DNA of 64,000 nucleotides, taken from contig CAWEQI010000001.1 in NCBI GenBank assembly GCA_963811255.1, forward strand, positions 930,001 to 994,000, read 5' to 3'. Each line of letters opens with the position of its first letter. The stretch's first letter is position 1. The translations under genes were made by a program, and so were the position numbers. This DNA comes from Croceibacterium_B sp963811255 (GTDB lineage: Bacteria > Pseudomonadota > Alphaproteobacteria > Sphingomonadales > Sphingomonadaceae). Shown piece by piece: positions 58,593 to 64,000 of this stretch. Under the pieces are notes generated by a model. It worked only from the letters and a program-made list of their open reading frames with translations, did no database searches and was not told the origin of the DNA.

Positions 58593-59576
58593 TCAGCGCT
58601 CCTCGAAACGCTTGAGGCCGGTGCCGAGCTTGTTCTCGCCGATCTTCAGCGGGTCGCCCGACCAGTCGGCCACGAACGTGCTGGTGCGGGTGATGCCCGG
58701 CGCGAAGCGCGCATCGTTGCCGACCACCGTCAGCCCGGCGCTCGAATGGTCCTTGTGCTCGGCCGAGACGGCGATGAAGGCCGAATAGTTTTCCTTGTCC
58801 TTGCCCTGGACGAACCAGTTGTTGCTGATCTGCCCGGTCGCGCCGTCGGGCAGATCGATCATGTAGTTGGTGCCCCTGCCGTCCGAATCGTCGAAGCTAC
58901 AGCTGGCGACGTCGACCCGTGCGGCGCGGCTCTTCAGGTAGTGGCCGCCGCGGCCTTCCTCGAAGCGGCTGCGGGTCACCCGCACCTGGCCGTAATCGCC
59001 GGTGTAAATCGAATGGGCACAGCCGCCCGAGCCCTCGCAGGCGCCGAGGCGGGTGAAGGTCGAACGGTCGACCACCAACAGCCCATGCGGATCGTCGCCG
59101 GTCAGAATGCCCTCCTGGCTGTCGCGAAACCAGCTTTGCGCCACCGTCAGGTCGCCGTGCTCGAGGCGGATGCCGGCGCCGTTGAAGTCGTCCACATGGA
59201 TGCCCTGGAAGATCAGCCCCGAGACCTCGGCCGCGCGGCCGCGCAGCACCAGCGCCGCCTTGCCTTCGCAGGCGACGCCGTCGAAGATCGCCGAGCCGGG
59301 CTCGGTAGCGAGATAGGCGATGTCGCCAGCGTCCTGCACCGCGCATTGGCGGTAGTCGCCCGGAGCGATGGCGATGGTGCCCTTGCCGTCGCCGATCGCA
59401 TCGATCGCCGATTGGAGCTTGTCGTAGCCCTTGCCGGTCTCGACCACGGTGAACGGCGCTGGTCCGTCCTTGGCGAACAGAGCAGGGAACGGGAGTGCGG
59501 CCAAGGCGAGCGCGGTAAACGCTCCGGCGAGCATCGGCGAGGCGCGGGCGAGCGAGCGGCGGGCGCAAGTGTCCAT
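58593..59576 (-). CDS. Secreted right-handed beta-helix repeat protein
   Basis: 327 residues with a signal peptide ending near LFAKD. Repeated short strands with G-I/V-x-F/L turns (EVSGLIFQGIHVDDFNGAGIRLEHGDLTVAQSWFRDSQEGILTG, VRVTRSRFEEGRGGHYLKSRAARVDVASCSF) are typical of parallel beta-helices of polysaccharide lyases and carbohydrate-binding enzymes. No catalytic residues were identified. It could modify an exported polysaccharide such as a sphingan, which is inference. It is divergent from the zinc alcohol dehydrogenase. Confidence 0.82.
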   Translation of the reverse strand: MDTCARRSLARASPMLAGAFTALALAALPFPALFAKDGPAPFTVVETGKGYDKLQSAIDAIGDGKGTIAIAPGDYRQCAVQDAGDIAYLATEPGSAIFDGVACEGKAALVLRGRAAEVSGLIFQGIHVDDFNGAGIRLEHGDLTVAQSWFRDSQEGILTGDDPHGLLVVDRSTFTRLGACEGSGGCAHSIYTGDYGQVRVTRSRFEEGRGGHYLKSRAARVDVASCSFDDSDGRGTNYMIDLPDGATGQISNNWFVQGKDKENYSAFIAVSAEHKDHSSAGLTVVGNDARFAPGITRTSTFVADWSGDPLKIGENKLGTGLKRFEER

Positions 59577-59672
59577 GGCGCCCGCGGTAGCGGAAAAGGG
59601 TTAACGCCCGGCAAAGGTTTGGCCCGGCGAGGCCCCCTCCCCTTCCTTCGGATCATCGGCTAAGGGCAGCGC

Positions 59673-60674
59673 ATGAAAGCCGTCACTTTTCAGGCCCTGC
59701 ACACGCCCCTCGCCTTCGAGAATTTGCCCGATCCGACACCCGGCGAGGGCCAGGTGGTGGTGAAAGTCGGCCGCTGCGGTATCTGCGGCAGCGATCTGCA
59801 CATGACCGAGGATGCGGCCTACGGCTGCGAGCACGGAGACGTGCTCGGCCATGAGTTCGCCGGCGAAGTCGTCGGCTTCGGCAAAGACGTCAGTGGAATG
59901 AAGACCGGCGATCTCGTCTCGGTGATCCCGCTGATGAGCTGCGGCCGGTGCGAACACTGCCGCAAGGGCGAGGTGCAATGGTGCGAGCACTTCGGCCTGC
60001 AGGGCGGCGGCTATGCCGAATACGCGCTCACCCGCCCGAACCAGTGCGTCAGGCTGCCAGCCGACGTGTCGCTCGCGGATGGGGCGATCATTGAGCCGCT
60101 CGCCGTGGCGCTGCACGGGGTCAATCTCTCGGGCTTGCAGAAGGGCGACAAGGTGCTGGTGCTCGGCGCCGGGCCGATCGGCCTCGCGGTCGCGTTCTGG
60201 GCCAGGCGGGTGGGCGCGGCGAAGGTGGCGGTGCAGGACGTCGCCCATTTCCAGGAGCAACGGGCGCTGGAGATGGGCGCCGACGTTTTCGTGGTCGATC
60301 CGGCCGACCCCATCGGCAGCGCCGAGCGCGGCCTCGGCGGCAAGGCCGACATCGTGTTCGAATGCGTCGGCATTCCCGGGCTGATCGAGCAGGCGGTGAG
60401 CCAGGTCCGTCCGCGCGGCACGATCCTGCTGCTCGGCCTGTGCACTCGGCCGGACACCTTCAACAGCTTCGCCATGCTGTCGAAGGAAGTGCGCCTGGTG
60501 ACCAGCGCCTTCTTCACCGTCCCGGAGTACCGCGCCTCGCTCGACGCGCTCGCCGAAGGGGCGATCGAGCCGCGCCTGCTGATAACCGACACCATCGCCC
60601 TCGACGAGACGCCGAAGGTCTTCGAGCAGCTCAAGCACCGCACCCACCAATGCAAGGTGCTGATCGCTCCCTGA
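59673..60674 (+). CDS. Zinc-dependent alcohol dehydrogenase, medium-chain
   Basis: 333 residues. Catalytic zinc residues are in GRCGICGSDLHM and GHEFAGEV, and four structural-zinc cysteines in CGRCEHCRKGEVQWC. The Rossmann loop is VLVLGAGPIGLAVAFWARR. The subgroup resembles threonine/sorbitol-type MDR enzymes that oxidise polyols or secondary alcohols with NAD(P). Unlike the quinoproteins it is cytoplasmic. It is 37 bases upstream of a MATE transporter and may share its promoter. Confidence 0.9.
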   Translation: MKAVTFQALHTPLAFENLPDPTPGEGQVVVKVGRCGICGSDLHMTEDAAYGCEHGDVLGHEFAGEVVGFGKDVSGMKTGDLVSVIPLMSCGRCEHCRKGEVQWCEHFGLQGGGYAEYALTRPNQCVRLPADVSLADGAIIEPLAVALHGVNLSGLQKGDKVLVLGAGPIGLAVAFWARRVGAAKVAVQDVAHFQEQRALEMGADVFVVDPADPIGSAERGLGGKADIVFECVGIPGLIEQAVSQVRPRGTILLLGLCTRPDTFNSFAMLSKEVRLVTSAFFTVPEYRASLDALAEGAIEPRLLITDTIALDETPKVFEQLKHRTHQCKVLIAP

Positions 60675-60711
60675 CACGAAACGCTCCGCGAGCCCGCGCG
60701 TTGGCTCGGCG

Positions 60712-62085
60712 ATGGCCGACGCCGCCAAACTCGCTCACGGTTCGATAGCCGGCCATCTCGTCAAGCAGACCGCGCCGACCGTGGTCGGCGTGGCGGCGAT
60801 TATGTCGGTCGGGCTGATCGACGCCTATTTCGTCGGCCATCTGGGCAAGGACGAGCTCGCGGCGATCAGCTTCGTCTTCCCGGTCACGACCGCCCTCGCC
60901 AGCCTCGGCGTCGGCGTGATCGCCGGCGTCAGCTCGGTCGTATCGCGGGCTCTGGGCGCGGGCGATTTGGGCGAGGCGCGGCAGGCAGGTAACGTCGGCA
61001 TCGTCCTCGGTCTGGCGGTCGGCATCGTCATCGGCGCCACACTGTTCCTGCTGCGCATGCCGCTTTTTCGTCTGCTGCAAGCGCCCAAGAGCCTGCTGCC
61101 GCTGATCGACGCCTACATTACGCCCTACGCTCTCGGCTTTCCGGTGCTGCTCACCGCGATGGGTATCAACGGCGCGCTGCGCGGCCAAGGGGCGGCCGCG
61201 CGCAGCATGGCGATTCTGCTGGTGCTGGCGATCCTCGACGGGGCGCTCGACCCGGTGCTGATCGACGGCAACTTCGGCTTACCGGCATTCGGCATCGCCG
61301 GGGCGGTTTACGCGGACATCGTCGGCTGGATCGTCGGCGTGACCGCCGGCTTCGTGCTGCTGCAGACGACCCGCATCACCTTTTCCTTCGCTTGTCTCAA
61401 GCACCGCGGATGGCGCGAGCGAGCCAAGGCTCTGGGCCAGGTCGCAGGGCCGGCGAGCCTGTCGAACGCGATCAACCCGATCGGCCTCGCCATCCTCACG
61501 TCCTTGCTGGCGCACTTCGGCAAGTCGGCTGTGGCCGGGTTCGGCGCCGGCGGACGGCTCGAAACCTTTGCCGAGGTCCCGCTGCTTGGCCTTTCAGGTT
61601 CGATCGGCGCAATCGTCGGCCAGAACTGGGGCGCTGAAGCGTTCGGGCGAACGCGGCGGGCGCTGCTCGAGGCCGGGGGCTACTGCCTCGTCTACGGCCT
61701 GACCGCGGCGCTGGTGCTGTTCCTGAACCGGCATTGGTTCGCCAGCCTGTTCAGCCGCGATCCGGCGGTGATCCAGGCGCTGATGGATTACCTGGCGATT
61801 TCCGTATGGGGTTACGCGGGGTTCGGCGTGCTGATCATGATCAACGGCGGCCTCAATGCGATCGACCGCGCACCGACAGCGCTCGGGCTGGCGTGGGGAC
61901 GGGTTCTGCTGGTGATGGTCCCGTTCGCCGCGCTGCTGCGGGGACCGTGGGGTCGTACGGCGATCTTCTCGGCGGAGTTGGCCAGCAACGTGGCCGGAGC
62001 GATTGCCGGCGCGACCGTCGCGGTGTGGGTCTTCGGCCACGCCCGCAAGAAGGGCAAGACTAGGAAGGCTTCGGCTCGCTCCTGA
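60712..62085 (+). CDS. MATE-family efflux transporter
   Basis: 457 residues with about twelve membrane segments in two related halves (SVGLIDAYFVGHLGKDELAAISFVFPV in the first; SNAINPIGLAILTSLLAHFGKSAVAGFGAGGRLE in the second). The family exports cationic drugs or metabolites by Na+ or H+ antiport. The C-terminus is basic. It overlaps the convergent modE by 26 bases. Confidence 0.92.
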   Translation: MADAAKLAHGSIAGHLVKQTAPTVVGVAAIMSVGLIDAYFVGHLGKDELAAISFVFPVTTALASLGVGVIAGVSSVVSRALGAGDLGEARQAGNVGIVLGLAVGIVIGATLFLLRMPLFRLLQAPKSLLPLIDAYITPYALGFPVLLTAMGINGALRGQGAAARSMAILLVLAILDGALDPVLIDGNFGLPAFGIAGAVYADIVGWIVGVTAGFVLLQTTRITFSFACLKHRGWRERAKALGQVAGPASLSNAINPIGLAILTSLLAHFGKSAVAGFGAGGRLETFAEVPLLGLSGSIGAIVGQNWGAEAFGRTRRALLEAGGYCLVYGLTAALVLFLNRHWFASLFSRDPAVIQALMDYLAISVWGYAGFGVLIMINGGLNAIDRAPTALGLAWGRVLLVMVPFAALLRGPWGRTAIFSAELASNVAGAIAGATVAVWVFGHARKKGKTRKASARS

Positions 62086-62407
62086 TCGCACTCTCCAGCC
62101 GCTCGAACGCGGTCCCGGCAGCCGCATGCCGAGACCGCCGCACCAGCTCCAGGTAGTCGGCCAGCGCAGCCTCGCCTGCCGCGGTGACCCGCGCCCCGGA
62201 CCCGGAGTGCGCCTCCACCAGCGGCTCGGCGAAGCAGCGGTTCATCGTGTCGACCAGCACCCAGGCGCGGCGATAGCTCATGCCCAGCTCACGCCCTGCA
62301 GCGGAGATCGAGCCGGTCCGCGCGATCGCCTGCAGCAGCGCCGCCTTGCCTGGCCCCATGGCGATTTCCTCGCCGCAATAGAGCTGCAGCTTGAGCTTCA
62401 CCTTCAT
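62060..62407 (-). CDS. modE: ModE-type molybdate-responsive regulator, DNA-binding domain only
   Basis: 115 residues. GSISAAGRELGMSYRRAWVLVDTMN is the ModE helix-turn-helix. The molybdate-binding Mop domains of full ModE (about 260 residues) are missing, so it is a stand-alone HTH form known in many proteobacteria. How it senses molybdate is unclear. It is divergent from modA, with a palindrome in the 57-base gap, and its end overlaps the MATE gene on the other strand. Confidence 0.88.
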   Translation of the reverse strand: MKVKLKLQLYCGEEIAMGPGKAALLQAIARTGSISAAGRELGMSYRRAWVLVDTMNRCFAEPLVEAHSGSGARVTAAGEAALADYLELVRRSRHAAAGTAFERLESAIRSEPKPS

Positions 62408-62436
62408 CGAATTCCTGCTCCACGCACACTGGACCA

Positions 62437-62458
62437 GCTATATATCGCAAGATATAGC
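62437..62458. promoter_or_regulatory. ModE-like operator between modE and modA
   Basis: GCTATAT-ATCGCAAG-ATATAGC has perfect 7-base arms and closely resembles the TATAT-type ModE box. It ends 6 bases before the modA ATG, leaving no room for a normal ribosome site after it, so repressor and ribosome would compete for the same place. Confidence 0.7.
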
Positions 62459-62464
62459 CCGCGC

Positions 62465-63244
62465 ATGTTTCGCCAGCTTCTCGCGCGCACCCTAGCCCCA
62501 GTCGCCCTCGCTTGTCTCGCCGCCTGCGCACCGAAGTCCTCCGCGCCGCAACCGCTGGTGGTGCTCGGCGCGGCGAGCCTGCAGGAGGCGCTGCAAGCGG
62601 AAGCGGACGCCTGGGCCGGCCGCGGGCACCCGCGCCCGACGCTGTCGTTCGCCGGCTCTTCCGCCCTCGCCCGCCAGATCGAGCGCGGAGCGCCGGCCGA
62701 CCTGTTCCTGTCGGCCGACGAAGACTGGATGGACACCGTCGAGAAGGCGGGCTCGATTCGGGCGGGAACCCGGCACGATCTGCTCAGCAACAGTATCGTG
62801 CTGATCGCTCCCAGGGCGAGCCCGGCGGCGGTAGACCTGTCGAGCGCCGCCAGCTTCGAGGCCGCCCTCGGCAAGGGCGATCTCGCGATGGCCGATCCGG
62901 ATGCGGTGCCCGCGGGCAAGTACGGGAAGGCCGCGCTCGAGCACCTGGGCGTGTGGACTGCGCTGGCGCCCAGGGTGGCCCGGGCGCAGAACGTCCGCGC
63001 GGCGCTGGCGCTGGTCGAAAGCGGCGAAGCGCCGCTTGGCATCGTCTATGCGACCGACGCCGCGGCCTCGAAATCGGTGCGGGTGCTGGCGACCTTTTCC
63101 GCCGACAGTCATCCGCCGATCCGCTACCCCGTGGCGATCCTCGCCGGCTCGACCAATCCCCAGGCCGGCCCGTTCGAGGCCTTTCTCGAGTCTCCAAAGG
63201 GCCGGGCGATCTTCGCCCGTTTCGGCTTCGGCACCGCGCCGTGA
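62465..63244 (+). CDS. modA: Molybdate ABC transporter substrate-binding lipoprotein
   Basis: 259 residues. The leader ends in a lipobox (LACLAACAP, Cys20), so it is a lipoprotein rather than a free periplasmic protein. VLGAASLQEALQA, LSFAGSSALARQIERGAPADLFLSAD and AGKYGKAALEHLG are ModA landmarks with the serines that bind the oxyanion. The start at 62465 is fixed by the signal sequence. It overlaps modB by GTGA. Confidence 0.93.
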   Translation: MFRQLLARTLAPVALACLAACAPKSSAPQPLVVLGAASLQEALQAEADAWAGRGHPRPTLSFAGSSALARQIERGAPADLFLSADEDWMDTVEKAGSIRAGTRHDLLSNSIVLIAPRASPAAVDLSSAASFEAALGKGDLAMADPDAVPAGKYGKAALEHLGVWTALAPRVARAQNVRAALALVESGEAPLGIVYATDAAASKSVRVLATFSADSHPPIRYPVAILAGSTNPQAGPFEAFLESPKGRAIFARFGFGTAP

Positions 63245-63939
63245 CCTGGCCGACCGCGGCCGAGTGGGGCATCGTCGCGCTGTCGCTCAAGGTCAGCGTG
63301 GTAGCGGTCGCCCTGACGCTGCCGTTCGCTTACGCGCTCGCCTGGCTCCTCGCCCGCCGGCGCTTCCCGGGCCGAGTGGTGCTCGACGCGGCGGTGCACC
63401 TGCCGCTGGTGCTGCCGCCGGTGGTCACGGGTTGGATCCTGCTGCTGCTGTTCGGCCGCACCGGGCCGCTCGGGCATTGGCTCGAGCGGACCTTCGGGCT
63501 GATCCTGGTGTTCCGCTGGACCGGCGCGGCGCTCGCCGCGGCAGTGATGGCCCTGCCGCTGATGGTGCGGGCGATGCGGCTGTCGATCGAAGCGGTCGAC
63601 CGGCGGCTGGTCGGCGCGGCGCGAACACTCGGCGCGACGCCGTGGCGCGCCTTCCGCACCATAACATTGCCGCTCAGCTTGCCGGGCGTGATGGCCGGGA
63701 CGATGCTCGGCTTCGCCCGCTCGCTGGGCGAATTCGGCGCGACGATCACTTTCGCCTCGAACATCCCCGGCCAGACGCGCACGCTCCCGCTGGCGATCTA
63801 CACCGACCTGCAGGTGCCCGGGGCCGAAGCCGCCGTCACCCGGCTGGCCATCATCTCGGTGCTGCTCTCGGTGGCCGCACTACTCGCTTCGGAAATCCTG
63901 GTCCGCCGCTCGCACGGCCGGCGCGCGCATGTCCTTTGA
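63241..63939 (+). CDS. modB: Molybdate ABC transporter permease
   Basis: 232 residues with about five membrane segments. The EAA loop, RLVGAARTLGATPWRAFRTITLPLSLPGVMAG, contacts the ATPase. The GTG start overlaps the modA stop and the gene overlaps modC by 11 bases. Together with ModA and ModC it imports molybdate, needed for molybdenum enzymes. Confidence 0.94.
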   Translation: MTWPTAAEWGIVALSLKVSVVAVALTLPFAYALAWLLARRRFPGRVVLDAAVHLPLVLPPVVTGWILLLLFGRTGPLGHWLERTFGLILVFRWTGAALAAAVMALPLMVRAMRLSIEAVDRRLVGAARTLGATPWRAFRTITLPLSLPGVMAGTMLGFARSLGEFGATITFASNIPGQTRTLPLAIYTDLQVPGAEAAVTRLAIISVLLSVAALLASEILVRRSHGRRAHVL

Positions 63940-64000
63940 CATTGCCCTCAGCTACCGCGCCGGCGAACGGACGCACGATATCGCGATCGTCAGCGATGCC
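63929..64000 (+). CDS. modC: Molybdate ABC transporter ATP-binding protein, N-terminal part
   Basis: Only the first 24 residues are inside the window (MSFDIALSYRAGERTHDIAI and four more), which fit the first beta strand of an ABC ATPase but lack the Walker A motif. The identity rests on gene order modA-modB and the 11-base overlap with modB. Confidence 0.75.
   Translation, partial: MSFDIALSYRAGERTHDIAIVSDA

Noticed and set aside
1..64000. tRNA, rRNA or CRISPR arrays
   Set aside because: No cloverleaf-like segment with a CCA-proximal TTCGA loop, no rRNA-like stretch, and no regularly spaced direct repeats of CRISPR type were noticed. A tRNAscan or covariance search was not possible.

Overview
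The window is high-GC DNA with tightly packed, often overlapping genes (ATGA and GTGA junctions). An alphaproteobacterium of the order Sphingomonadales is the best inference. Support comes from the lolA / exonuclease III / GTP cyclohydrolase II neighbourhood, a ceramidase-like enzyme beside a TonB-receptor fragment, the GTTC-N7-GTTC type of LexA box, and the many secreted quinoproteins. No rRNA, tRNA or CRISPR array was seen. No species can be named from the sequence alone.

Region 1 (about 0.4-25.6 kb) is a periplasmic oxidation island. It holds four PQQ beta-propeller dehydrogenases (1212, 7153, 10989, 21636) in three architectures: no haem, N-terminal haem c, and C-terminal haem c. Around them lie a separate cytochrome c, a secreted carboxylesterase, two small four-helix membrane proteins, three members of an uncharacterised secreted family, a DUF6152-like protein, five NTF2/SnoaL-like domains in four genes, and an SMP-30-like propeller. 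In the middle is a cytoplasmic aldolase / CbbY-like phosphatase / DhaL / DhaK module. The layout suggests that an alcohol- or polyol-bearing, possibly esterified, substrate is hydrolysed and oxidised outside the membrane and that short phosphorylated sugars are handled inside. The substrate cannot be read from the sequence.

Region 2 (about 25.6-37.3 kb) is a mosaic. It contains a CDF transporter followed by a displaced fragment of the preceding NTF2-like gene, a DUF488 protein, a frameshifted ROK sugar kinase, and an esterase/ceramidase pair. The TonB receptor that probably belonged with that pair is cut off at a junction with a plasmid-partition (RepB) fragment. Then follow two strong hairpins, a complete arsenic operon (arsR-arsI-arsC-acr3), an OsmC-like protein and a frameshifted flavin oxidoreductase. 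It looks like a recombination hot spot or accessory segment.

Region 3 (about 37.3-64 kb) is mostly core: alanine dehydrogenase, a 7TM diguanylate cyclase, two peptidases, a cupin, an EF-hand protein beside an OmpR-type two-component system, an M1 aminopeptidase lipoprotein, a PabB-PabC fusion, an aminotransferase, a pseudouridine synthase, ArfB, L33, LolA, a candidate small RNA, exonuclease III, RibA, a beta-helix protein, a zinc alcohol dehydrogenase, a MATE pump, and modE divergent from modA-modB-modC (modC runs off the window). Three genes in the window (dhaL, the ROK kinase and the flavin oxidoreductase) each carry one apparent frameshift. They are either real pseudogenes or sequencing errors, and read-level checking would decide.
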